From IMG/VR virus record IMGVR_UViG_3300032282_004923, positions 1-56,314 of that record: 56,314 nt of DNA; one strand, given 5' to 3'. Each line of letters starts with the position of its first letter. Position 1 is the stretch's first letter. Below are positions 1-7,834 of the stretch, in pieces. The notes beneath the pieces are model-generated. The model was not told the DNA's origin. It saw nothing but the letters and a program-made list of their open reading frames with translations, and searched no databases. Both the position numbers and the translations under genes were made by a program. The DNA comes from a virus.

Positions 1-1173
1 ATAGCAGGGGCAGTAGGAGCAACAGGAGTTGCAGGAACTGCAGGTGGACACCCTAGTGACAGTGGAACCGTAGGTGCTGCTGGCGGTAGAGGAACTACAG
101 GAGCAAGCGGAGCAAGCGGAGCACGAGGTGCATCTGGTGCAAGTGGTGCTTCTGGAGCACAAGGTGCATCTGGAGCATCTGGCGCAAGTGGAGCACGAGG
201 TGCAAGTGGAGTTTCAGGTACTGGCGGCCTTGGTGGAAGCGGTGGAATGGGCGGACCGGTAGTCGCAATTATTGCGAAGACCATTACAGGAACCGGAACG
301 GTTATGTCTCTTGCCATGATTGGTGCTGTCGGCGCTACTGGTGTTACTGGCGCAACAGGAACAACGGGTGCTAGTGGAGTTTCAGGAGTTTCAGGAGTTT
401 CAGGAGTTTCAGGAGTTTCAGGAGTAGCGGGAACCACTGGTGCTACTGGGACCACGGGAGCCGCCGGAACAAAAGCACCCGACTACACGGTTACCCCGCA
501 TTCGGCTGGCCCAACTCACCATACGACCCCGTCTCACACGAATAATGGACACCATACGACCCCACACCATGTTAATAATGGACATCACCATACTCCTGGT
601 GGGCATCATACGACTCATCACCATGTGAACCATACGCATACAGTAAACCCACACCATCATTGTTGCGACTCACATAACGCTAAGTACGGACATTATGCTG
701 GGCACACGGTTAATGGTGGACATCACCATGTGGGCCACCACCATACTGCCGATGGTCATACCCATCCCCATCACCATACGAATCCTCATCACCAACAGCA
801 CGTAAATCCTCATCACCAGCAGCATGTACAGGCTCATACCCATCACCACGCCAATGCAACCGTTCATTATGTTGGTGGAGCGGGTGGAGCAGGAGGCGCT
901 GGCGGAGCAGGAGGAGCAGGAGGAGCAGGAGGTCTTGGGGGCGCGGGAGGAGCAGGAGGAGCAGGAGGTCTTGGGGGCGCGGGAGGTTCTGGAGGCACTG
1001 GAACTACAGGCGCAAGTGGAGTAAGAGGTGGAGCAGGTGGCGGTGGTGCTATTCTTATCTTGACAGAAACTACACCGTCTGGGTTGTCCTACGATGTACG
1101 CTCTGGCACTACAGCAGCATCTGACACGTATACAGCTTCTTCTGGAACCACTTATATACTTCTTAACGCTTAA
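1..1173 (+). CDS. Collagen-like, His-rich fibre protein (5' end outside window)
   Basis: The frame is open from base 1, so the start codon lies upstream and at least 390 residues are present. The visible protein is nearly all Gly-X-Y-type repeat (GASGASGAR, five GVS units, then GGAGGAG blocks), the pattern of phage collagen-like tail fibres. Around bases 480-860 the repeat is interrupted by a very His-rich stretch (HHTTPHHVNNGHHH and similar) containing one Cys pair, which could bind metal. The last 45 residues (ILTETTPSG...YILLNA) are non-repetitive and look like a small C-terminal cap that trimerises or exposes the fibre. It leads a run of same-strand fibre genes. Family assignment is by composition only. 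Confidence 0.85.
   Translation: MAGAVGATGVAGTAGGHPSDSGTVGAAGGRGTTGASGASGARGASGASGASGAQGASGASGASGARGASGVSGTGGLGGSGGMGGPVVAIIAKTITGTGTVMSLAMIGAVGATGVTGATGTTGASGVSGVSGVSGVSGVSGVAGTTGATGTTGAAGTKAPDYTVTPHSAGPTHHTTPSHTNNGHHTTPHHVNNGHHHTPGGHHTTHHHVNHTHTVNPHHHCCDSHNAKYGHYAGHTVNGGHHHVGHHHTADGHTHPHHHTNPHHQQHVNPHHQQHVQAHTHHHANATVHYVGGAGGAGGAGGAGGAGGAGGLGGAGGAGGAGGLGGAGGSGGTGTTGASGVRGGAGGGGAILILTETTPSGLSYDVRSGTTAASDTYTASSGTTYILLNA
376..420 (+). repeat. 9-bp tandem repeat (GGAGTTTCA x5) in fibre gene
   Basis: Five head-to-tail copies of GGAGTTTCA encode Gly-Val-Ser. Copies are identical at the DNA level, which suggests recent slippage; unit number probably varies between related phages. A longer Gly-rich duplication lies at about 903-1000 in the same gene. 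Confidence 0.85.
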
Positions 1174-1188
1174 AAAAACGGAGAAATC

Positions 1189-1416
1189 ATGGAATTCAAC
1201 TTAACTGCAGAACAAAAAATCAAATCACTGGAAGACACCAAGAAGCATATGCTCAACGAAGTGTTTGGACTCCTCGTAGGACTGGGAATTGACCCAGACG
1301 AGTTTGAACCCACAACATGGGTTCCAGCAGAACCACCCACAGGTAATGAAGCACGAGTAACGTCATTGTTGACTAATATTACTCGTGCAGACGCAAAAAT
1401 TGCTCAACTATCATAA
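1189..1416 (+). CDS. Small hypothetical protein in fibre operon
   Basis: A 75-residue soluble protein, start MEFNLTAEQK, preceded by GGAGAAATC. It is mostly helical by composition, with a Pro-rich middle (VPAEPPTG) and a C-terminal helix. It sits 15 bases after the collagen-like fibre and 9 bases before the next gene, so it is probably co-transcribed and may be a fibre accessory or chaperone. I do not recognise a family. Confidence 0.75.
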   Translation: MEFNLTAEQKIKSLEDTKKHMLNEVFGLLVGLGIDPDEFEPTTWVPAEPPTGNEARVTSLLTNITRADAKIAQLS

Positions 1417-1425
1417 AAGGTAAAA

Positions 1426-2502
1426 ATGAGCGATATATCGCTAATAGATACATCAAACTACAAGTGCTATTACAGTATTGATGGCACAAACGATTTTAAA
1501 TTGTATACAGCAACACCAAACGGCAATGTTGAGTACACCAAATATGACACATTTACTTCGGTAGATAAGACGATTATTGCGTTTAGGGAACTAGACCCTT
1601 ACTCTGGCGACTTTAACTATGTTCTTGTTTGCAATAATGAAGAGTCAATTATTGATGCTCTTTGCTATGACGACATATTAGGTCATCTTTCCAAAAACGG
1701 AATTAAAGAAGACGACATGTATGTTGTAATGGGTTCTAAAGTAGTAACTACAACCAATGCTCATCCCGCCGTTAAATTCAATGACCGTTGTGATACTGGC
1801 AAATATGGCCCTACCCGATTTCACCTAGAAGATGGAGTGCGTCCTGCTGTTACAGACATCACACTGTTTCAACATATACACACTGTTACAACAATGCTCA
1901 GTGTTAATGGTACAGCGCATGTTCTTTATGGAGTAGTACCTAGGCTTGGAGATTCATTTAGAGATTGGCCTGGTGTCTCAAGTGTTGCTAAAACACTAAC
2001 AGGAGTAATGAAACTTATTATTGAGTGGGCATCTTTGGCTGACGAACCCTTCAATAGTTCTGATGAAATTTCTCTTTCATGCAAAAATTACATCGATACT
2101 CTCCAGATACCAGAAAATGTATTAAATGAGATATCCGAATATCAAGATGATATGCCTGTGTATCGTTACCTCCAAAACCAAGAAAATGCCCGTCATGGAT
2201 TTACTGAACAAACTAGTGTTGGACCCTTGTTTTTAAACTGGATTAAGAACACTCACAGATACCGCACACTCAACGCTTTGGTACACAACCACCCTTCTCC
2301 TCCCGTTGTTCCGGAAGAAATACTCTCTTTAGAACGACAGTACATTGAGTCAAAAATATATGAAATCTGCATCAAGTATGGTATAGAGTTGTCTTTGTCT
2401 CCACTAGAAATATTGGAGCAAATTCCGCCCTTCACTGATTTGACACTAAGTCAGTGGATTCTTGAAGTTAACTACATCAAGTCTTACATAGCATATTCGT
2501 AG
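1426..2502 (+). CDS. Hypothetical protein, 358 aa
   Basis: A 358-residue acidic, aromatic-rich protein without signal peptide or clear membrane segment. It begins MSDISLIDTSNYKCYYSIDG after an AAAGGTAAAA leader. It starts 9 bases after the preceding gene and ends 6 bases before the halogenase, so it heads a tight five-gene unit (halogenase, unknown, two oxygenases). No motif is recognised. Its position suggests a partner or substrate of the modifying enzymes or another virion protein; that is inference. Confidence 0.8.
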   Translation: MSDISLIDTSNYKCYYSIDGTNDFKLYTATPNGNVEYTKYDTFTSVDKTIIAFRELDPYSGDFNYVLVCNNEESIIDALCYDDILGHLSKNGIKEDDMYVVMGSKVVTTTNAHPAVKFNDRCDTGKYGPTRFHLEDGVRPAVTDITLFQHIHTVTTMLSVNGTAHVLYGVVPRLGDSFRDWPGVSSVAKTLTGVMKLIIEWASLADEPFNSSDEISLSCKNYIDTLQIPENVLNEISEYQDDMPVYRYLQNQENARHGFTEQTSVGPLFLNWIKNTHRYRTLNALVHNHPSPPVVPEEILSLERQYIESKIYEICIKYGIELSLSPLEILEQIPPFTDLTLSQWILEVNYIKSYIAYS

Positions 2503-2508
2503 GTAAAA

Positions 2509-4005
2509 ATGAATAACAATTTATCGTTTTGCATTGTTGGTTCAGGAACCGCTGGATTGGTTTCCGCTTTATTGCTTCGGAGAGCATTTGTTAATTCTGA
2601 AATTACAATAATCTCTTCTTCTAAAATAGGAATTATTGGCGTTGGAGAAGGTTCTACAGAACACTGGCGCGAGTTCATGAACGACTGCGACATTCCGACT
2701 GGTGAACTTATTGAGAACACAAGCGCAACTCACAAATATGGTCTTCGTTTTGAAAACTGGACAACCCACACTCCTGACTATTTTCACAGCATTGGCGGGG
2801 TGGACGACATATTTGCCCACGGGTTATTTGCTACCTATGCTGGATTTGTTGACTCCAATAAACTAATTACTTCCCAGACCGGAAGTGCCGGTCTTGTGCA
2901 GAACAAAATTGGTAGACAAAACATCCACAAGACAACAAATCAGTTTCATTTTGATACCAATAAACTAAACGATTATTTAACAGGACTATGTTTCTCAAGA
3001 ATGATTAAGTTCATTGATGCCGAGGTTGATTCAATTGAACTTGACTCGGAAACTGGAGAAATATCTTCTGTAACAACAGAACATAATGCAGTTATTTCTG
3101 CTGATTTTTGGATTGATGCCAGTGGTTTTTCCAGAGTCCTTATGACAAAACTAGGAAACACGGAATGGGAATCTTTCTCCCCTTACCTTCTTTGTGATTC
3201 TGCAATTGCTTTTCCAACAGAGTCTGACCCTAATGGGCAGATTCGTCCGTACACCCGTGCAAGAGCAGCATCTTCGGGATGGATGTTTGAAATACCAACA
3301 CAAGAGCGTCGCGGCAATGGCTATATCTTTTCTTCTGCCCACATATCCGTAGACGAGGCCATCAAAGAAGCGGAAGCGATGACTGGATACAAGGTTCCAG
3401 AAAATCCCAAAACTTTTAAATACGATGCAGGATTCTTAAAAAACCAGTGGGTAAAAAACTGTGTCTCCGTAGGTCTTGCTTCCTCGTTTGTTGAACCCCT
3501 AGAAGCCACCAGTATCGGGAGCACGTTAATTCAGTTAAAAATGCTTATTCAGAACGTCGCTTCATATACTAAAAAATCATCAAAAATGCAGATTGCGTAC
3601 AACAAAACGATTACGGGGACAATGCGTAACATATTGACAATGATTAGGTTGCATTATGTTTCCGATAGGCGAGACTCACAATTTTGGATTGACCAATCTG
3701 AAATGCCTCTTAATGACGAACTTCAGGAACTAATTGATTTATGGTCTGAAAAAGTTCCATCCAGGTACGACCATTACCAAGAGATAAACCTAATGTTTCA
3801 TGTACCTCATTTAGTTCACGTCATGCAAGGCCAAGGGCTTTTACCAAAAGAACCATCTTCGCTCGCCCTTGATAGACTAAACCTGCGACAAAAGGTCAAT
3901 TTGGAAATGGACAACTTTAGGAACTCCAGGCACAACCACGAGTTGGTTGACCATAAAGACGGATTGTTAGAAATTCAAAACATAGACGAGGAGTACAGAC
4001 GGTGA
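2509..4005 (+). CDS. Flavin-dependent (tryptophan-type) halogenase
   Basis: A 498-residue protein of the flavin-dependent halogenase family, which uses FADH2, O2 and halide to halogenate aromatic rings. The N-terminus has the dinucleotide-binding GSGTAG motif (residues about 8-13). A GVGEGSTEHW segment at about 44-53 matches the family's GxGE motif near the active-site lysine region. SGWMFEIP at about 261-268 corresponds to the family WxWxIP motif with the second Trp replaced by Phe. A late DASGFSR segment fits the FAD fold. The C-terminus overlaps the next start by 4 bases. Cyanophages are known to carry such enzymes (viral halogenases active on non-tryptophan aromatics), so the substrate here is open; tyrosine or tryptophan in fibre proteins is one possibility. 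Confidence 0.9.
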   Translation: MNNNLSFCIVGSGTAGLVSALLLRRAFVNSEITIISSSKIGIIGVGEGSTEHWREFMNDCDIPTGELIENTSATHKYGLRFENWTTHTPDYFHSIGGVDDIFAHGLFATYAGFVDSNKLITSQTGSAGLVQNKIGRQNIHKTTNQFHFDTNKLNDYLTGLCFSRMIKFIDAEVDSIELDSETGEISSVTTEHNAVISADFWIDASGFSRVLMTKLGNTEWESFSPYLLCDSAIAFPTESDPNGQIRPYTRARAASSGWMFEIPTQERRGNGYIFSSAHISVDEAIKEAEAMTGYKVPENPKTFKYDAGFLKNQWVKNCVSVGLASSFVEPLEATSIGSTLIQLKMLIQNVASYTKKSSKMQIAYNKTITGTMRNILTMIRLHYVSDRRDSQFWIDQSEMPLNDELQELIDLWSEKVPSRYDHYQEINLMFHVPHLVHVMQGQGLLPKEPSSLALDRLNLRQKVNLEMDNFRNSRHNHELVDHKDGLLEIQNIDEEYRR

Positions 4006-4745
4006 AAAAGAAAAAGTCAGTTAAGCCAGGACATATTAGGGTAACGCCAGAAGACAACCGCTTAATGGAGATGCCTCCCTATTTAAACTCGCAACTAACA
4101 ATGCCTAAGTGGTACAAAATAATGCCCAGTGGTGCTGGCTTAAAAAAGTGTGCAGGACTCAACGACTACCTAGCAGCAGGAATGACTGTTCCTCTTTGGA
4201 GCAATCTGTATTTCAGGCCAAACCCAGAAAATGGATTCTGGGAATCACGCATTGAAAACATGAGCCCACCACTTGAAAATATTGCGGTACAGGGTTTCCC
4301 TGTTCAAGACACGCCTGGATGTCCTGTTATCGGAGTTCGCAAACTTGAAAATATGCAATATCCAAAAATCGTAACTCCTTGGCGCTTTGAGACTGCACCG
4401 GGTTGGTCTTCCTTGATACTTCCATTATCTTGGGAACCAAACCAAAACTATGATGTTTTACCAGCAATTGTTCATACTGATTTTTATCATGTAACTAATA
4501 TTGTTTTAAATATAAAAACAAATACTGATTTTATGATTCCATACGGAACACCAATGATGCAGGTAATTCCATTTAAACGGAGTACCAACCTTTCCGCTAT
4601 TGAGTTTGAAGATGAATCTTATTTTAAGTATGTTGCAAACAGCGGTTTTGGGTCTGGATACATCATGCCATCAATAGGTACCGCAGGTCCTTATAGACGG
4701 CATAAACACAAAGTTGATATTGAACTAGCCAAAAAAGAAAAGTAA
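4002..4745 (+). CDS. Hypothetical protein between halogenase and oxygenase (cupin/DUF6065-like look)
   Basis: A 247-residue protein with a Lys-rich start (MKKKKSVKPGH). Conserved-looking blocks are MPKWYKIMPSG, TPWRFETAPGWSSLILPL, IVHTDFYHV and IPYGTPMMQVIPFKR. The PW..TPPGYS / D.YH / GTP..QV.PF layout resembles small beta-barrel proteins found in phages (DUF6065-like), but I cannot confirm it. It overlaps the halogenase by 4 bases and touches the next gene (stop/start overlap of 1 base), so translation is probably coupled. It is likely part of the same modification pathway. Confidence 0.8.
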   Translation: MKKKKSVKPGHIRVTPEDNRLMEMPPYLNSQLTMPKWYKIMPSGAGLKKCAGLNDYLAAGMTVPLWSNLYFRPNPENGFWESRIENMSPPLENIAVQGFPVQDTPGCPVIGVRKLENMQYPKIVTPWRFETAPGWSSLILPLSWEPNQNYDVLPAIVHTDFYHVTNIVLNIKTNTDFMIPYGTPMMQVIPFKRSTNLSAIEFEDESYFKYVANSGFGSGYIMPSIGTAGPYRRHKHKVDIELAKKEK

Positions 4746-5326
4746 TGCAAGTACTACATCCATCGTTGTGGGTTTACAACAAATTGTTAAGCAATCCCAA
4801 TGTAATTATTGACTCCATAGAAAAAGCAATAGACAACGATATTTCTTTAAATTGGCAATATGCCAGCACGTTTGAAGATAAAGATAACGGAAGTGTTCAG
4901 AATCTTTATCGAAGCAATAAAACTATAAACCTAACAAACAACGTCATGGTTGATGGTAGTGCGCAAAAACTTGATGAATACGTTTTTAACGCAGTTACTG
5001 GAGCCACCCGAGAATATGCCGAACATCACGGTCTGGGTGGGTTGTTTGATGAAACCTATTTTATTTTAAAATATGAAAAAGGGACAGAATACAAACAGCA
5101 CTTTGATTGTGGTGGGGACCACAAAGACAGGGTCCTATCTATGATTGCTTTTTTGAACGATGACTTTGAGGGAGGGAAACTAGAGTTCCCAACTCTAGGA
5201 ATAACGTACCAACCATCTGCTGGCGACGTTGTGTTTTTTCCTTCTTGTTATTCTTTTCCGCACATTGTTCACCCTGTCAGTGAGGGTATTAGATACTCTC
5301 TTGTGACGTGGCTGCGTTATGAGTAA
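4745..5326 (+). CDS. 2-oxoglutarate/Fe(II)-dependent oxygenase, prolyl-4-hydroxylase type
   Basis: A 193-residue protein with the double-stranded beta-helix signature of 2OG oxygenases. The metal ligands read as HFD (HxD) in KQHFDCGGDH at about 118-120, a distal His in SFPHIVHPV, and the 2OG-binding Arg in GIRYSLVTW. EGGKLEFPTLG and PSAGDVVFFPS are typical of P4H-like enzymes. The reaction would be hydroxylation of a side chain with succinate and CO2 as by-products. It lies between the halogenase unit and a second oxygenase-like gene, in a region dominated by collagen-like fibres, whose Pro, Lys or Asp residues are candidate substrates (inference). Confidence 0.88.
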   Translation: MQVLHPSLWVYNKLLSNPNVIIDSIEKAIDNDISLNWQYASTFEDKDNGSVQNLYRSNKTINLTNNVMVDGSAQKLDEYVFNAVTGATREYAEHHGLGGLFDETYFILKYEKGTEYKQHFDCGGDHKDRVLSMIAFLNDDFEGGKLEFPTLGITYQPSAGDVVFFPSCYSFPHIVHPVSEGIRYSLVTWLRYE

Positions 5327-5921
5327 AAAAAGAGACTTTCTCATAGATAACTATGTTCATGTACCTAACTTTGTAGACGCCTTGGTTGTCTCTCTTGTGT
5401 CAAAATATGCACTCTTAAAAGAAGCGTATTCTTTTAGCCCAGACACAGCACAGGTAATTAACGCTCATGCCGTTTATGCTGACTTCCTAATGGAGTCTCT
5501 GCTTCTGGACTATAAAGAAAAAGTAGAAGAAGTCACAGGGTTGTCACTAATCCCTACGTACTCTTTTTACAGGGTCTATAGGCGAGGTCAAGAACTGACT
5601 CCGCATATTGACCGACCTGCTTGTGAAATATCAGTAAGTGTTTGTTACGAATATGACTACCAGGGAAAAGACTACGAATGGCCACTCGTTATGGGAGACA
5701 CTCCAGTCGTGATGAAACCGGGTGACGGCGCTATCTATAGGGGAATGGAAGTAAATCACTTCCGACCCGTATTCAATGTCCCCCAAGATTCGTACCATAT
5801 TCAAGGTTTCTATCATTACGTAGACGCCAATGGTCCTTGGAGTAGTCACGCGTATGATAAAAAAGAAAACTCTCATCTAAAATTAATAGAAAAACCAGTC
5901 GTAGAAGAAAAATTAATTTAG
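5319..5921 (+). CDS. Second 2OG-Fe(II) oxygenase-like protein
   Basis: A 200-residue protein with the same fold signature as its neighbour but little sequence similarity. HID (HxD) occurs in LTPHIDRPACE at about 92-94, a distal His in EVNHFRP, and GDGAIYRGMEV marks a beta-helix turn. The expected 2OG-anchoring Arg is less clear, so activity is less certain. It overlaps the preceding oxygenase by 8 bases. Many phages carry such enzymes with unknown protein or nucleic acid substrates. Confidence 0.8.
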   Translation: MSKKRDFLIDNYVHVPNFVDALVVSLVSKYALLKEAYSFSPDTAQVINAHAVYADFLMESLLLDYKEKVEEVTGLSLIPTYSFYRVYRRGQELTPHIDRPACEISVSVCYEYDYQGKDYEWPLVMGDTPVVMKPGDGAIYRGMEVNHFRPVFNVPQDSYHIQGFYHYVDANGPWSSHAYDKKENSHLKLIEKPVVEEKLI

Positions 5922-5987
5922 AAACAGTACGAGCAATATCGCGCCGATGAAGCCCGTGCTTTCGTAAATAAAATGAGTAGATAGAAT

Positions 5988-6272
5988 ATGCTAAACAAAG
6001 TAATACAAGCAACAAAGACAATGTCTCACAAAGGGTATTGGACTAAACCAAACATCGTGGAAGCATGGGGTTTTACAACCAAAGTTGCTATTATCTTCCC
6101 TGGTCTGCTCTTTGGGTACCAATGGTGGTGGATTTACTTCTTTGCCATCGCATCAAGCCTTGCGCTTATCTGGTCATCAACTGAAAAGACCCTTCCAACT
6201 ATTATTCTATTTAATGTTGCATGGACAATTCTTGCCAGCCTTTCAATCCTGAAGCATTTCTGGTGGGTTTAG
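5988..6272 (+). CDS. Small membrane protein, about three TM segments
   Basis: A 94-residue protein. Hydrophobic stretches near residues 29-43 (FTTKVAIIFPGLLFGY), 46-62 (WWWIYFFAIASSLALIW) and 70-88 (TIILFNVAWTILASLSIL) look like membrane helices. It lies between the oxygenases and the methyltransferase. Small three-helix proteins of this kind occur near T4-like and cyanophage fibre genes, but function is unknown. Confidence 0.78.
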   Translation: MLNKVIQATKTMSHKGYWTKPNIVEAWGFTTKVAIIFPGLLFGYQWWWIYFFAIASSLALIWSSTEKTLPTIILFNVAWTILASLSILKHFWWV

Positions 6273-6283
6273 AATAAATTTTT

Positions 6284-7030
6284 ATGCTGCCTAATATGCT
6301 CGTAGTTCAATGCAGGGGGAATCAGTTCCTCATCTTTGACAAGCCTGATGTAATCAGTGACGGACTCAGGTCAGGTGCTGGTCATGACGCATGGCTGGAA
6401 TATTATTCAACAATCCTGATTGGGGACAACAGGGACGGAGTGGTCCTGGATATCGGCAGCAATATCGGAACCTATGTTGTTCCTTTGGCTAAACGATTCC
6501 CCGGTATTGAGTTCTACGGTTTTGAACCGCAGAGGATAGTTTTCTATCAGTTGTGCGCCAATGTCGTTTTGAATGGTCTAGAGAATGTTCATCTAACCAA
6601 CAAGGGTCTTGGGGAGACTGCAACCGAGGTTGAAATATTCACTCCGGATTATTCGGTTGAAGTGAATATTGGTGCTTTCAGTTTGGATGCTGGCGTTCAT
6701 GAGAACAACAATCAGTGCGCCAGTCAGGGCAAGTTGGAAAAGATACAAATTGACCGACTGGACGATTACGGATTTCAGAACATCAGGCTCATCAAGATAG
6801 ATGTTGAAGGTCTTGAGTTGGTTGTTATCAAGGGTGGTCTAGAAACCCTCAAGGCAAACGACTACCCACCCATCATCTTTGAGACGTGGAGCATTATGGA
6901 CTGGTACCAAGAACGGCGCAAGGAAATTCTTGTTTACGTTGAGTCACTTGGCTATGACGTCACCTCAATTGGCGACAACTGTATCGCACAGCACACAAGC
7001 CGAAAAGTCATTAAGTGGGCCGTAACTTAA
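6284..7030 (+). CDS. FkbM-family methyltransferase
   Basis: A 248-residue class I SAM-dependent methyltransferase. The SAM loop is VLDIGSNIGTYVVPLA (about 51-66), followed by the acidic motif YGFEPQ and the FkbM signature IRLIKIDVEGLELVVIKGG (about 167-185), with PPIIFETW near the C-terminus. FkbM enzymes usually O-methylate sugars or small molecules. Placed among fibres and near a glycosyltransferase, it may cap glycans on virion proteins or alter host surface sugar (inference). An ATG 12 bases downstream is an alternative start. Confidence 0.92.
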   Translation: MLPNMLVVQCRGNQFLIFDKPDVISDGLRSGAGHDAWLEYYSTILIGDNRDGVVLDIGSNIGTYVVPLAKRFPGIEFYGFEPQRIVFYQLCANVVLNGLENVHLTNKGLGETATEVEIFTPDYSVEVNIGAFSLDAGVHENNNQCASQGKLEKIQIDRLDDYGFQNIRLIKIDVEGLELVVIKGGLETLKANDYPPIIFETWSIMDWYQERRKEILVYVESLGYDVTSIGDNCIAQHTSRKVIKWAVT

Positions 7031-7043
7031 TAGGAACGTGGTG

Positions 7044-7049
7044 TAAAAT
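7044..7049 (+). promoter_or_regulatory. Candidate -10 element before fibre gene
   Basis: TGTAAAAT lies in the 27-base gap before the collagen-like fibre start. Similar TG-preceded A/T hexamers precede other genes in the structural/lysis half (10574, 17958, 19244), without a shared -35. Confidence 0.35.
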
Positions 7050-7057
7050 AGGGGCAT

Positions 7058-7834
7058 ATGGCTATTGATTTCCCAGACTCCCCCTCGCCCGGTGCTAACC
7101 ATACGGTAAACGGCAAAACGTGGACATACACGGATGGTAAGTGGGCGCTCAATGTTGACTCTCTGGGAGTTACTGGCGCAACAGGACCTAGTGGCCCAAC
7201 GGGGGCTACAGGACCAAGTGGAGTTAGTGGAGTTAGTGGAGTTAGTGGAGTTTCAGGTGTTAGTGGACCATCGGGTGTTTCTGGTGTTTCTGGTGTTTCT
7301 GGTGTTTCTGGTGTTTCTGGAGTTTCGGGCGTAAGTGGTACTGCCTCTACGGTCTCTGGTCCACAAGGCGCTTCAGGAGTTCCGGGGTCAAACGGCGCGC
7401 AAGGCGCTTCAGGAGTTCCGGGGTCAAACGGCGCGCAAGGCGCTTCAGGAGTTCCGGGAGAACCAGGTCCACAAGGCGCTTCAGGAGTTCCGGGGTCAAA
7501 CGGCGCGCAAGGCGCTTCAGGAGTTCCAGGGTCTTGGGCAACTTCACAAACAATTGTTTCAAGTGCAACATATACCCCGTCCTCGTCTGACGTTGGAAAG
7601 ATGATTCAGTTAACCAATAGTGGCGACATCAACGTCACTGTAAATACGGGTCTTGGTTTAACGGCAGGACAAAGCATTGATTTTCTTCGTTTTGGAACCG
7701 GCAACGTAACATTTAATGGCACTGCAGTTCCAGTTGCTACTCCTGGATTAAAACTTCGTGCTCAATATTCTTCGGCTACATTATTCTGTATCACGACTAA
7801 CAGTTATGTACTTATTGGCGACTTGAGCGCGTAA
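7058..7834 (+). CDS. Collagen-like tail fibre protein
   Basis: A 258-residue protein. The N-terminus (MAIDFPDSPSPGANHTVNGK, then TWTYTDGKW) is the short adaptor domain often seen on phage fibres. Residues about 40-165 are collagen-like: GATGPSG, a run of GVSG, then GAQGASGVPGSN blocks. The C-terminal about 90 residues (QTIVSSATYTPSSSDVGKMIQ...) form a non-repetitive beta domain shared in style with the 10611 gene. Its stop overlaps the next start by 1 base (TAATG). It is the first member of a unit that recurs at 10.6-14.4 kb. Confidence 0.92.
   Translation: MAIDFPDSPSPGANHTVNGKTWTYTDGKWALNVDSLGVTGATGPSGPTGATGPSGVSGVSGVSGVSGVSGPSGVSGVSGVSGVSGVSGVSGVSGTASTVSGPQGASGVPGSNGAQGASGVPGSNGAQGASGVPGEPGPQGASGVPGSNGAQGASGVPGSWATSQTIVSSATYTPSSSDVGKMIQLTNSGDINVTVNTGLGLTAGQSIDFLRFGTGNVTFNGTAVPVATPGLKLRAQYSSATLFCITTNSYVLIGDLSA
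7220..7338 (+). repeat. Imperfect 9-bp tandem repeats encoding Gly-Val-Ser
   Basis: Runs of GGAGTTAGT and GGTGTTTCT, each encoding GVS. Two synonymous versions of the codon unit alternate in blocks, showing separate expansion events. Confidence 0.85.
7367..7531 (+). repeat. 36-bp-class tandem repeat in fibre gene
   Basis: Five near-identical copies of a block starting GGCGCTTCAGGAGTTCC encode GASGVPG, most followed by SNGAQ. The third copy carries a variant linker (EPGPQ). Identity at synonymous sites indicates recent unequal exchange. Confidence 0.88.

Noticed and set aside
7335-7604. Overlapping ORFs (both strands) inside collagen-like fibre repeats
   Set aside because: They are shadows produced by 36-bp repeats with multiples of three; the Gly-X-Y frame is the one with adaptor and C-terminal domains.
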